Shown one piece after another: positions 54,491-62,970 of a DNA stretch of 64,000 bases (the first letter of the stretch is position 1; each line of letters opens with the position of its first letter). Below the pieces are notes generated by a model. That model ran no database searches. It was not told the origin of the DNA and worked only from the letters and a program-made list of their open reading frames with translations. The DNA lies in assembly GCA_903884105.1 (NCBI GenBank), contig CAISDJ010000137.1, positions 1 through 64,000 on the forward strand. The letters are read 5' to 3'. The stretch comes from an uncultured Pseudomonadota bacterium. GTDB lineage: Bacteria > Pseudomonadota > Gammaproteobacteria > Steroidobacterales > Steroidobacteraceae. Position numbers and translations under genes: made by a program.

Positions 54491-54858
54491 GTGGGTTTCA
54501 CGCCCAGAGTAGGGTAGGGGATGCCAAGGTCATTGATTCGATCGAGATACTGCTGCCACTTGATGGCGCGGGTCTCGCCCAGTTCCTTGAGATAGGCCCA
54601 CGTGTAGAGGCCAGTGTCGTGGCCGTCGTCAAACACCAGCTTCAGCGCGTAGTGCCCCACCGGCTCCACCGACGTGACGCGGACTTCATGCTTGCCGAGC
54701 TGCAGGGTTTCCTGTCCCTGGCCATGGCCCCGCACTTCTGCCGACGGTGAGTAGACGCGCAGGTACTCGAATGGCAGCTCGAAGTGGCCGCCATCGTCGA
54801 ACGTCACGTCTAGGACGCGCGACCTGGTGCGAAGCTTGATGGAAGTGGGGTGGGGCAT
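54487..54858 (-). CDS. DUF971 protein (gamma-butyrobetaine hydroxylase N-terminal-like)
   Basis: A 123-residue protein matching DUF971: FELPFEYLRVYSPSAEVRGHG, a spaced HYALKLVFDDGHDTGLYTW and the conserved YLKELGE. The family resembles the small N-terminal domain of gamma-butyrobetaine dioxygenase and has been linked to iron-sulfur or metal handling. It overlaps the MazG-like gene and follows hslU on the same strand, separated by a heptamer array. Confidence 0.87.
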   Translation of the reverse strand: MPHPTSIKLRTRSRVLDVTFDDGGHFELPFEYLRVYSPSAEVRGHGQGQETLQLGKHEVRVTSVEPVGHYALKLVFDDGHDTGLYTWAYLKELGETRAIKWQQYLDRINDLGIPYPTLGVKPT

Positions 54859-54873
54859 GGGGAAGTGACTGGT

Positions 54874-54983
54874 GATCGGTGGTCAGTGGTCGGTGGCAGC
54901 ACGGCGATGGAGGAGTTCGACTGCGGCAAGCTGCACTGAGAGCATCTGTGCCGACCACCGACCACCGACCACCGACCACCGAT
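54874..54983. repeat. GGTCGGT / ACCGACC heptamer arrays between hslU and DUF971
   Basis: GATCGGT, GGTCAGT and GGTCGGT (54874-54894) are followed after about 56 bases by ACCGACC-type units (54951-54983), their reverse complement, ending at the hslU stop codon. Confidence 0.93.
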
Positions 54984-56321
54984 TCAGAGAATATACCTCG
55001 TCAAATCCTCGTCCTTCACCAGTTCGCCGAGGTACCGATCCACATACGCGGCATCGACCGTGACTTCTCGTGTCCCGCCCTCGGCGGCATCGAACGACAC
55101 CTGTTCCAGCAGCCGCTCCATGACGGTGTGCAGCCGACGGGCGCCGATGTTTTCGGTGCGTTCATTGACCTGGAAAGCGACCTCGGCAATCCGCCGGACG
55201 CCGCTCTCTGCATACGTCAGTTCCAGGCCTTCGGTTCGCAGCAGCGCCTGATATTGCGCACACAGCGAAGCATCCGGTTCGGTAAGGATGCGCACGAAAT
55301 CATCGACCTTGAGCGCTTCGAGTTCGACGCGGATCGGGAAGCGGCCCTGCAGCTCCGGAATGAGGTCCGACGGCTTCGACATGTGGAAAGCGCCGGACGC
55401 GATGAACAGCATGTGGTCCGTCTTGACGATGCCGTACTTGGTGGTAACGGTGCTGCCTTCCACGAGCGGCAACAGGTCGCGCTGCACGCCTTCGCGGGAC
55501 ACATCGGCGCCTACCGCTTCCTGGCGGCGGGCAATCTTGTCGATTTCGTCGATGAAGACAATGCCGTTCTCCTCGGCATTCTTCAGAGCCCGCGCCTTGA
55601 GCTCTTCCTCGTTGACCAGCTTGCCGGCTTCTTCGTCGGTCAGCAGCTTGAGGGCTTCTTTTACCTTCAGCTTCCGGGCCTTCGTGCGCGATTGTCCCAG
55701 ATTCTGGAACATGCCCTGCAGCTGTTGTGACAGTTCCTCCATGCCGGGAGGCGCCATGATCTCGACGCCGGTGGGCAGCGCGCGCACCTCAATCTCGACT
55801 TCCTTGTCGTCAAGCGCGCCCTCGCGCAGCATCTTGCGGAAGCGCTGTCGCGTGTCGTTGTCCTTCGCGGCGGTGTCGCCCTCCGCAGTGAAGCCCATCG
55901 ACCGGGGACGCGGCAACAGCGCGTCCAGCACGCGATCCTCGGCCGCATCCATCGCGCGGTGCCGGACCTTCTCCACCTCCATCTCGCGCGTCATCTTCAC
56001 GGCGACGTCGAGCAGGTCCTTGATGATCGAATCCACCTCGCGGCCGACGTAGCCGACCTCGGTGAACTTGGTGGCTTCCACCTTGATGAACGGTGCGCGC
56101 GCCAGTCGTGCAAGGCGGCGCGCAATCTCCGTCTTGCCGACGCCCGTCGGCCCGATCATCAGGATGTTCTTCGGCGTGATCTCGGCACGCAGCGGCTCTG
56201 CCACCTGCATGCGGCGCCAGCGGTTGCGCAGCGCGATTGCCACCGCACGCTTGGCGGCGCTCTGCCCGACGATGTGCTTGTCGAGTTCCTGGACGATTTC
56301 ACGGGGAGTCATGTCGGACAT
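54984..56321 (-). CDS. hslU: HslU, ATPase of the HslVU protease
   Basis: A 445-residue AAA+ unfoldase. It starts [20 protein letters not shown]. Walker A is GPTGVGKTE, the pore loop GYVGRE, Walker [10 protein letters not shown], and the sensor region [20 protein letters not shown]. The C-terminal tail ends DLTRYIL, which docks into HslV. The intermediate domain spans about 110-240. It unfolds substrates for the HslV peptidase. A repeat block of 171 bases separates it from hslV; in most relatives the two genes are nearly adjacent. Confidence 0.97.
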   Translation of the reverse strand: MSDMTPREIVQELDKHIVGQSAAKRAVAIALRNRWRRMQVAEPLRAEITPKNILMIGPTGVGKTEIARRLARLARAPFIKVEATKFTEVGYVGREVDSIIKDLLDVAVKMTREMEVEKVRHRAMDAAEDRVLDALLPRPRSMGFTAEGDTAAKDNDTRQRFRKMLREGALDDKEVEIEVRALPTGVEIMAPPGMEELSQQLQGMFQNLGQSRTKARKLKVKEALKLLTDEEAGKLVNEEELKARALKNAEENGIVFIDEIDKIARRQEAVGADVSREGVQRDLLPLVEGSTVTTKYGIVKTDHMLFIASGAFHMSKPSDLIPELQGRFPIRVELEALKVDDFVRILTEPDASLCAQYQALLRTEGLELTYAESGVRRIAEVAFQVNERTENIGARRLHTVMERLLEQVSFDAAEGGTREVTVDAAYVDRYLGELVKDEDLTRYIL

Positions 56322-56334
56322 GGTGGCAAGAGAG

Positions 56335-56470
56335 TGGTCGGTGGTCAGGTAAATGAAAAAAGGGAGTGACAAGTCCAGGAAGCCGGGAAGCTCAGGAAGT
56401 CTGGAAGCCAGATAGGGCCTCTTTCCGCTTACCCTCCGGCCTCCTCACTTCCCAGCTTCGTTGCTTCCCC
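56335..56470. repeat. heptamer and GGAAGC-type arrays between hslV and hslU
   Basis: GTGGTCGGTGGTCAGG (56334-56349) is followed by GGAAGCC/GGAAGTC-like units (56380-56409) and then complementary CTTCC/GCTTCC units (56433-56470). It combines both repeat types found elsewhere in the window. Confidence 0.85.
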
Positions 56471-56492
56471 GAGCTTGGCGGGAAGTGATTCA

Positions 56493-57044
56493 CTATCCCC
56501 TCAGCTCTTCAATCGTCAGATTCCGGTTCGTGTAGATGCAGATGTCGGCCGCGATATTGAGCGCCTTCTCGACGATGGTGCGTGCATCGAGCTCTGTATT
56601 CTGCAGGAGCGCACGGGCTGCGGCTTGGGCAAACGTCCCGCCCGAGCCGATCGCCATCAGGTCTTCTTCGGGCTCGATGACATCGCCGTTGCCCGAGATG
56701 ATGAACGAGCTGCGCACGTCGGCCACGCACAGCAGCGCTTCAAGGCGGCGCAGGCTGCGGTCGGAGCGCCAGTCTTTCGCCAGCTCGATCGCCGCGCGGG
56801 TCAGGTTGCCGTACAGCTGCAGCTTGCCCTCGAAGCGCTCGAACAGCGTGAACGCATCGGCGGTGCCTCCGGCGAACCCGGCCAGCACCTTGCCGTCGTA
56901 CAGGCCCCGTACCTTGCGGGCGTTGCCCTTCATGACGGTGCTGCCGATCGTGACCTGCCCGTCCCCGCCAATGGCAACGACGCCGTTGCGCCGGACCGAG
57001 AGGATGGTCGTGCCGTGGAAGTCTGCTGCGGAGGGTGTGGTCAT
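56493..57044 (-). CDS. hslV: HslV, peptidase of the HslVU protease
   Basis: A 183-residue threonine peptidase. After the propeptide the mature N-terminal Thr is expected in [11 protein letters not shown], with the GGDGQVTIG and [21 protein letters not shown] segments of the family. It forms a dodecamer that degrades proteins fed by HslU. ATG 57044 is nine bases after the xerC stop; an in-frame TTG at 57053 is less likely. Order xerC-hslV-hslU is standard for gammaproteobacteria. Confidence 0.97.
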   Translation of the reverse strand: MTTPSAADFHGTTILSVRRNGVVAIGGDGQVTIGSTVMKGNARKVRGLYDGKVLAGFAGGTADAFTLFERFEGKLQLYGNLTRAAIELAKDWRSDRSLRRLEALLCVADVRSSFIISGNGDVIEPEEDLMAIGSGGTFAQAAARALLQNTELDARTIVEKALNIAADICIYTNRNLTIEELRG

Positions 57045-57053
57045 GGGATTCAA

Positions 57054-57962
57054 CTAGCCGGCGGTCTTGCGCTTCGCGCGGGGATGCGCCGCATCGTATG
57101 TTTTGGCGAGATGCTGGAAATCAAGGTGGGTATAGATCTGCGTCGTGGAAATATTTGCGTGGCCGAGCAGTTCCTGCACGCCGCGCAGGTCGTGGCTGGA
57201 TTCAAGCAGGTGCGTCGCGAAGGAATGCCGGAACATGTGCGGATGCATCGGGATGCCGATGCCTTGCAACCGCGCCCACCGGGCCACGCGGAGCTGGATG
57301 GCGCGGGCGCCCAGGCGTCCTCCGTTCCGGCCCAGAAACACTGCCAATTCGCCGGGTCCCGCGAGCGCGCCCCGCTCCTTGAGCCAGAGGCCGAGCGCCG
57401 TGACCGCGTGACCGCCCACCGGCACGATGCGCGTCTTGCTGCCCTTGCCGAGGACTCGCACCGTGCGGTCCTTGAGGTCGAGGTCCTGAAGATCGAGCTG
57501 CACCAGCTCGGACAGGCGGAGGCCCGACGAATACAGCAATTCCATCAACGCCTTGTCGCGTGTGTCGAGCCGGTCGTCGGTGCGGAACTCGAGCAATCGC
57601 GCCATCTGGTCGGCATCGAGCGTGTGCGGCAGGTGTTTGCGGCCCTTGGGTGCCTTGATGTCGACGCCCGGATTGATGCGCAGAACACCTTCGCGCAGCA
57701 GGAATTCGCAGAACGAGCGAACCGCAGCAAGCCGGCGCTGGATGCTCGCCGACGACATGCCAAGACGATGCTCGCGTGCGGCGAACGCGCGGACGCGGTG
57801 GGTGTCCAGTTCAGGCCAGTCGTCAAGCCGCTCGTGGTCGCAGAACGCCACGAACTTGGCGAGGTCGCGTTCATAAGCCGACGACGTGTGGGGCGACAGC
57901 CGCCGTTCGCTCCTCAAGTGGGTGAGGAAACGGGGAATCCAGGCGAGTGCAGAGTCGAGCAT
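57054..57962 (-). CDS. xerC: tyrosine recombinase XerC
   Basis: A 302-residue recombinase with a core-binding domain (residues 1-90) and a catalytic domain. Active-site residues: Arg in SSGLRLSEL, Lys in GKGSKTR, His-x-x-Arg in HMFRHSFATHLL, His in LLGHANIST and the nucleophilic Tyr in IYTH. With XerD it resolves chromosome dimers at dif. No dif site was recognised in the window. It lies between DUF484 and hslV. Confidence 0.96.
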   Translation of the reverse strand: MLDSALAWIPRFLTHLRSERRLSPHTSSAYERDLAKFVAFCDHERLDDWPELDTHRVRAFAAREHRLGMSSASIQRRLAAVRSFCEFLLREGVLRINPGVDIKAPKGRKHLPHTLDADQMARLLEFRTDDRLDTRDKALMELLYSSGLRLSELVQLDLQDLDLKDRTVRVLGKGSKTRIVPVGGHAVTALGLWLKERGALAGPGELAVFLGRNGGRLGARAIQLRVARWARLQGIGIPMHPHMFRHSFATHLLESSHDLRGVQELLGHANISTTQIYTHLDFQHLAKTYDAAHPRAKRKTAG

Positions 57963-57990
57963 GGGCGTGAGCGACCCCCGACTCTGGTGC

Positions 57991-58698
57991 CTACAGCGCG
58001 CCGACGGCCTCGCTGACGAGCTCGCCGATCCGGGCCAGGAATTCCGTGCTCATCGTGGGGTGGAAGCGGTCGACGTCCGGGCTGCCGATGGCGAGCAGGC
58101 CGAAGGCCGAGTTCGGGCCCAGGGGCAGGAGAGCAGCCGAACCGATGGCTACGGTCCCTTCGCCGAACAGGTAGTCACGCTGGCTGTCGCGGACCTGGCC
58201 ACAGCGGGGCCGGGCCGACTCGAAGAACGTATCGAACATCTTGAGCTCGGCATTCGAGCGTTCCACTACCCGCAGATGGCGGCTCGTGAGCTGCTTCAGC
58301 TCAGGAACGTCGGTGCGGTTCAGGACCAGCAGCCACTGCGAAGCGCCGAAATCCTCGCGCAGGGAGGCCTCCAGCGTGTCGATCAGCTGCGTAGCACCGC
58401 GGGCGCGGATCAGCCGGCGGGCGAGGTGATGGATCTTGTCGGACAGGGCGTCGTTCGCACGGGCGACGTCGACGAACTCGCGAACCTTGCTCTCGAGCTT
58501 CTGGTTCTTGTCGCGCAGCACGAGCACCTGGCGTTCGACCAGCGAGACGGTGGAGACGCCGCGCTCATGCGGCACGCGCAGGCGGGCCAGCACATTCGCG
58601 TTGCGCTCGAAGAAGTCGGGGTGGTTCTGCAGGTAGTCTGCCACCGCTTCTTCCGACGTGGCGACCGTGTCTACGCCGCGAATGCTCTGTTTGGTCAT
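57991..58698 (-). CDS. DUF484 family protein
   Basis: A 235-residue cytoplasmic protein with an N-terminal helical region (EEAVADYLQNHPDFFERNA, the family's typical opening) and a coiled-coil VLRDKNQKLESKVREFVDV. A GAF-like C-terminal half follows. It is almost always encoded between dapF and xerC, as here (25 and 28 bases apart). Function unknown. Confidence 0.93.
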   Translation of the reverse strand: MTKQSIRGVDTVATSEEAVADYLQNHPDFFERNANVLARLRVPHERGVSTVSLVERQVLVLRDKNQKLESKVREFVDVARANDALSDKIHHLARRLIRARGATQLIDTLEASLREDFGASQWLLVLNRTDVPELKQLTSRHLRVVERSNAELKMFDTFFESARPRCGQVRDSQRDYLFGEGTVAIGSAALLPLGPNSAFGLLAIGSPDVDRFHPTMSTEFLARIGELVSEAVGAL

Positions 58699-58723
58699 TA
58701 GGTCTTTCTCACGCTTCAGTCTT

Positions 58724-59551
58724 TCACACTTCGATCTTGCCTTCGAAGACCTTCTCGGCAGGGCCTGTCAGCCACAGCGGCTTATTCAAGCCTTCCCATT
58801 CGACGGTCAAGCGGCCACCGGGCAGGTCGACCTGGACCGAAGACCCAAGCAGTCCGAGGCGGCGGCCCACGGCCACGGCGCCACATGCACCGGTGCCGCA
58901 TGCGAGCGTCTCGCCGACCCCGCGCTCGAACACGCGCAGCCGGATCTGCCCGCTGTCCACCACTTCCATGAAACCGATGTTCGCCCGCTTCGGGAAGCGC
59001 GGATGATTCTCCATGGCGGGACCCACACTGTCCACCGGCGCGCTGGCGACCGAAGGCACCCGCAGCACGGCGTGGGGATTGCCCATCGACACCGCGCCGA
59101 TCTCGAAGTGCTGGCCGAGCACGTTGATGGGGTACAGGTCCTCCTCACGGTCAGCGACGAACGGGAGCGACTTCGGGTCGAAGTTCGGGACCCCCATATC
59201 GACGGACACGAGGCCGTCGTCGCGGATCCGCGCATTCACGAGGCCGCCCAGGCTGTCCATCTTGAGGCCACCCGTGTTCGCTCGCCGGTTGCTCACGAGG
59301 CGGGCGATGCAACGCGCGCCATTGCCACACTGTTCCACTTCGGAGCCGTCGGCGTTGAAGATCCGGTAGAAGACGTCCGTGCCGGGTCGGCGCGGCGGCT
59401 GGAGCACGAGCGCCTGATCGAAGCCGATGCCGGTCCGGCGATCGGCGAGTTTGCGGAACGTGGCTGCATCCGGCAGTCGGGCATCTGCGGGAGCGTCGAA
59501 CACAATGAAGTCGTTCCCGACGCCTTGCATCTTCGTAAAGGACAGCAGCAT
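58724..59551 (-). CDS. dapF: diaminopimelate epimerase
   Basis: A 275-residue epimerase that converts LL- to meso-diaminopimelate for lysine and peptidoglycan. The two catalytic cysteines are in EQCGNGARC and LACGTGACG. MQGVGNDFIVFD begins the chain. ATG 59551 matches the family length. It starts two bases after the CoA-binding gene's stop and precedes DUF484. Confidence 0.97.
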   Translation of the reverse strand: MLLSFTKMQGVGNDFIVFDAPADARLPDAATFRKLADRRTGIGFDQALVLQPPRRPGTDVFYRIFNADGSEVEQCGNGARCIARLVSNRRANTGGLKMDSLGGLVNARIRDDGLVSVDMGVPNFDPKSLPFVADREEDLYPINVLGQHFEIGAVSMGNPHAVLRVPSVASAPVDSVGPAMENHPRFPKRANIGFMEVVDSGQIRLRVFERGVGETLACGTGACGAVAVGRRLGLLGSSVQVDLPGGRLTVEWEGLNKPLWLTGPAEKVFEGKIEV

Positions 59552-59553
59552 GG

Positions 59554-60012
59554 TCAAAGGATAGCAGAGGCGGACGGCGATGGCCGGAGCGCGGCGCGGT
59601 CGACGTAGATGCATCGGTCCATCACGACGGTCATGCCGCCCGCCCGGGCCCGTTCGGCTGCGACCTCGTTCACGACACCCAGCTGCAACCAGAGTACGGG
59701 CAGCCCGAGCGCGAGGCACTGGTCGACGATGGCGTCCACGTGGCGGGCTTGACGGAAGACGTTGACGATATCGACCTTGTCGCCCGGTCTGATAACGGAC
59801 TCCAGATGGTCGAGGTCCGGGACGGACGCGATGCCCTGCCAGGTTCGGATGCCCGGGTTCACCGGAATGATCCGGTACCCATAGCGTTGCATGGCCAGCG
59901 AGACGCTGCAGCTTGGCCGGGACGGGTTCTCTGACAGGCCAATAACCGCGAGGGTGCGGGCGGACTTCAGCAGGGCCGCGATGCCCTCGCGCGGGGGATT
60001 GTGAAACGCCAT
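59554..60012 (-). CDS. CoA-binding domain protein (YccU-like)
   Basis: A 152-residue single-domain protein of the CoA_binding_2 family. The Rossmann-like segments are LAVIGLSENPSRPSCSVSLA, YRIIPVNP, VDIVNVFRQA and LWLQLGVVNEVAAERA. It resembles the CoA-binding part of succinyl-CoA synthetase. ATG 60012 is chosen; the upstream extension has no family sequence. It heads the dapF gene string. Confidence 0.87.
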   Translation of the reverse strand: MAFHNPPREGIAALLKSARTLAVIGLSENPSRPSCSVSLAMQRYGYRIIPVNPGIRTWQGIASVPDLDHLESVIRPGDKVDIVNVFRQARHVDAIVDQCLALGLPVLWLQLGVVNEVAAERARAGGMTVVMDRCIYVDRAALRPSPSASAIL

Positions 60013-60268
60013 CCGGGAATACCCCAAGTATTGATTACTCCGAATCCGTAGACATTTGTCCAATGCCACCTTAAGTTAACACCTGCAAGGAAGCTCGGAA
60101 CCATTCGTGATGCTTTGTGCCGCGTCATGGCAACGCCACCGGAAGCGGAGGACCGGGTGTTGTCGTGGGCGGGCTGATCCCTGCCCCCCCTTGAGCGAGG
60201 CAGTTCGGCAAGGGCGTCCCTGAAACAGTCCTGGGTGATGGATCAATAAAGAGGAGTAAGGGGACTCA

Positions 60269-60910
60269 ATGCGCCACGTCATGGTCATGAACGCCAAAGG
60301 CGGCTGTGGAAAGAGCACCTTGGCAACGAACATCGCAGGATATTTCGCCAAGGAGGGAGCCAAGGTCGCCCTCGCCGACTACGATCCGCAGCGAACCGGC
60401 CTCGACTGGCTGGAAGTCCGCCCTGAAGAATTGCCGAAGATCACGGGCGTCGCTGCCTTCGACGATGGCTTGCGCAGCGTTCCGCGCGACACCGAAGTGC
60501 TGGTCATCGACGCTCCGGCGCGCACGCATGGTGCCGAAATGAATGAACTCGTCCGCCGCGCCGAAACCATCATCGTGCCCGTCCTCGCGTCACCGATCGA
60601 CATGAAAGCCGCCGCCCATTTTATGGGTGAGCTGCTGGAACTCGGTCGCGTGCAGCGCGAGCAGGCCCGCCTGGCCGTGGTCGCCAATCGCGTCCGTGAA
60701 AACACGCTGATTTTCGAGGAACTCGACAAGTACCTGAACAAGGTCAAAGTGCCCTATCTGACGGCGCTGCGGCAATCGACCAACTACCTGCGTGCCTATC
60801 AGCGCGGCATGAGCGTGTTCGACCTGCCCGAGTACCTCGCCTGGCCGGACTGGCAGCAGTGGGAGCCGGTCACCAAGTGGCTCGGCAGCAAGAAGAGCTT
60901 ACCGGCCTGA
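60269..60910 (+). CDS. ParA-family ATPase
   Basis: A 213-residue orphan ParA/MinD-type ATPase. The deviant Walker A is KGGCGKST near residue 10, followed by YDPQRTG (switch I) and VLVIDAPA (switch II). No parB or plasmid genes are nearby, so it may position a chromosomal or envelope structure. GTAAGGGGA precedes the ATG by six bases. It is transcribed against its neighbours. Confidence 0.87.
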   Translation: MRHVMVMNAKGGCGKSTLATNIAGYFAKEGAKVALADYDPQRTGLDWLEVRPEELPKITGVAAFDDGLRSVPRDTEVLVIDAPARTHGAEMNELVRRAETIIVPVLASPIDMKAAAHFMGELLELGRVQREQARLAVVANRVRENTLIFEELDKYLNKVKVPYLTALRQSTNYLRAYQRGMSVFDLPEYLAWPDWQQWEPVTKWLGSKKSLPA

Positions 60911-60943
60911 CGGAGCCGCAGGCAGAAAGCCAGGCAAGCTAAT

Positions 60944-61031
60944 GAAGCCGGGAAGCCGGGAAGCAAGAGGTCGGGAGATGCGGAATCTCTTGCTCCGGCT
61001 TCCTCACCTTCCTCCACTTCCACTGCTTCCT
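60944..61031. repeat. GAAGCCGG tandem units with inverted partner
   Basis: GAAGCCGG occurs twice in tandem (60944-60959). The region 60952-60969 pairs with 60987-61002 over 16 bp with a 2-base bulge. Complementary CTTCC units continue to 61031 inside the 3' end of the epimerase gene. Confidence 0.88.
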
Positions 61032-61921
61032 TGGCCTTCTTCAGCAAGGCTCTGCCGGATCCCCTCGTCCACGTCCGCGTAGCGCAGTTGCACCTTCAGC
61101 TCGTGCAGCATCCTGCGATTGCTGACCTGCCGGGATTCATTGAGGAATGACAACCGCGACGGGCTCAGCACCAGCTGCGCTTCGTCCATGGAGATCTGCG
61201 GCGGCTCCGGCAATCCCGCCTCGCGGGCCACACGCAACAGGAACTCCGTTGAGTTCATCGGTGAACCATCGGTGACGTTGTAGATTCCGCGTGCATCCGG
61301 CATATCGAGTGTGGCAATGCAGGCTGAGACCAGGTCGTCGACGTGAATCCGGTTGCCGATGCCGGCCTCCTCGACCCTCACCGCAGGCTCGCGGGTTGCG
61401 AGCCGTCCGAGCGGTAGTCGCCCAGGGCCATAGATGCCGGGGACCCTGAGGACTACGCGTCGTACTTCCCGTTCTGTGCACCATACGCGCACCATGCCCT
61501 CGGCAGTCACGCGCCGACGCGCCCGCGCGGTGAGCGGATTCACCGGGGTCTGTTCCGTCACCTCGCTTCCCTCGGCGTCGCCGTATACGCCCGTGGTACT
61601 CATGTACACGAACAACCGCGGACGGCGACGCATGCCGTTCAACAGGTGCGCGAGCCGCACGTCACTTTCGCTATCGGTCGCGGGCGGGACGAGATAGAAA
61701 ACGACCGCGTCGCGGGCCCAGTCAGGGGACAGCGGAGCGCCCGCATCCAGATCCACCCCTTGGCCGGGCAGGCCGATAGCCTCAAGGCCTGCCAGGCTCG
61801 CCGCGCGGCTCACGATGCCGAGCACGTCGCACCGCGACCTGAGCGCGAGCCCGAGTCGCTTGCCGACGTAACCGCAGCCAACGATGACAACGCGTTGTAC
61901 GGCTGGGATCGCCGAGATCAT
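61004..61921 (-). CDS. NAD-dependent epimerase/dehydratase-family protein
   Basis: A 305-residue extended SDR. The dinucleotide motif is VVIVGCGYVGKRLG at the start, and YMSTTGVYGDAEGSEV marks the catalytic Ser/Thr region. It resembles the YeeZ-type subgroup. The last ten residues (GQGSSGSGGR) are encoded by the right arm of an intergenic repeat, so they are probably not conserved. Its start overlaps the stop of the 2Fe-2S reductase by four bases. Confidence 0.82.
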   Translation of the reverse strand: MISAIPAVQRVVIVGCGYVGKRLGLALRSRCDVLGIVSRAASLAGLEAIGLPGQGVDLDAGAPLSPDWARDAVVFYLVPPATDSESDVRLAHLLNGMRRRPRLFVYMSTTGVYGDAEGSEVTEQTPVNPLTARARRRVTAEGMVRVWCTEREVRRVVLRVPGIYGPGRLPLGRLATREPAVRVEEAGIGNRIHVDDLVSACIATLDMPDARGIYNVTDGSPMNSTEFLLRVAREAGLPEPPQISMDEAQLVLSPSRLSFLNESRQVSNRRMLHELKVQLRYADVDEGIRQSLAEEGQGSSGSGGR

Positions 61922-62970
61922 GGGACAGAGCCCGCAGCCTTGAGCTTGGCGAGTGCGTCGGGCGCGTAGTCGAACGAGTCGAAAAACAATTGTTCCTGCG
62001 GCAGCCCGGCCGCAATGAACTCGTGGCGGATCGCCTCGATCATTGCGGGAGGTCCCGCGGCGTAGACGTCGTAGTCGGCAAGGCGAGGATGCTCCGCGAG
62101 CACTGCCTTGTGGACGAGGCCGATTGGGCCGCTCCATCCTGCCGACGGTGCCGACAGGACCGGCGTGAATCGCAGGTTGGGGTGCTGCTGCATCCACATG
62201 CGGATTTCAGGTTCGGCATAGAGGTCTGCTTGCGCCGCCGCCCCCCAGTAGAGTTCGAGCGGCCGCGTGTCGCCCCGCTCCAGCAGCGACATCAGCATGG
62301 CCCGCAGCGGTGCGTAACCCGTCCCGCCGCCCACGAACAGTGCCGCACGGGGAGACGCTTCCCGGAACGCGAACTGGCCGAGCGGTCCTTCAATGCGCAG
62401 CAGCGTCTTTTCCTTCATCGACTCGAACAGTTGTTGAGTGAATTCACCACCCCGCACCCGCCGGACGTGCAGTACCAGACGCGCGCTCTCGTGCGGAGGA
62501 TTGGCCAGAGAGAAACTGCGGCGCCGGCTGCCCGGCAACATGATGTCGATGTACTGCCCTGCGACGAAGCTGAAGAGTTCCGTTTGCGGCAGACGCAGCG
62601 TGACTTCCATGACGTCGGGCGCAAGCGGTGCCATGTGCTCGATGCGGCAGGGAATACTGCGGACCTGCGTGTCGACGGCAGGCAGGTGGGTGTGGCGCAG
62701 TTCGATCGTAAGCTCGGCACTGGCCGGACGGGCCTGGCACAGCAGCGCGAAGCCTTCGCTCTGCTCCTGTGGAGTGAGGCCGGGCGGCAACTCGAATGGG
62801 TAGCGCACGTTGCCCGACAGGATCCGCGCGCGGCACGATGCGCAATGGCCACCCTTGCAGCTGTGCGGCAAGTTGATCCCTGCGCGGAGCGCGGCATCGA
62901 GGATCGACTCGAACTCGCTGACCAACAGCACTCGCTGGCTGGGGAGGAGCGTGACGGTCGCGTTCTTCAC
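61918..62970 (-). CDS. 2Fe-2S flavin reductase (CDP-6-deoxyglucoseen reductase-like)
   Basis: A 350-residue electron-transfer enzyme. The plant-type 2Fe-2S centre uses Cys 38, 43, 46 and 78 (HSCKGGHCASC and LLCQA). An FAD domain follows (RRRSFSLANPP), then an NAD(P) domain (GGGTGYAPLRAML). It resembles CDP-6-deoxy-delta-3,4-glucoseen reductase and related oxygenase reductases. No matching oxygenase is present. It overlaps hemY and the epimerase by four bases each, so it is within an operon. Confidence 0.87.
   Translation of the reverse strand: MKNATVTLLPSQRVLLVSEFESILDAALRAGINLPHSCKGGHCASCRARILSGNVRYPFELPPGLTPQEQSEGFALLCQARPASAELTIELRHTHLPAVDTQVRSIPCRIEHMAPLAPDVMEVTLRLPQTELFSFVAGQYIDIMLPGSRRRSFSLANPPHESARLVLHVRRVRGGEFTQQLFESMKEKTLLRIEGPLGQFAFREASPRAALFVGGGTGYAPLRAMLMSLLERGDTRPLELYWGAAAQADLYAEPEIRMWMQQHPNLRFTPVLSAPSAGWSGPIGLVHKAVLAEHPRLADYDVYAAGPPAMIEAIRHEFIAAGLPQEQLFFDSFDYAPDALAKLKAAGSVP

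Noticed and set aside
56475-58016. 513-codon plus-strand frame opposite hslV and xerC
   Set aside because: Antisense to two conserved genes; no ribosome-binding site or family motif.
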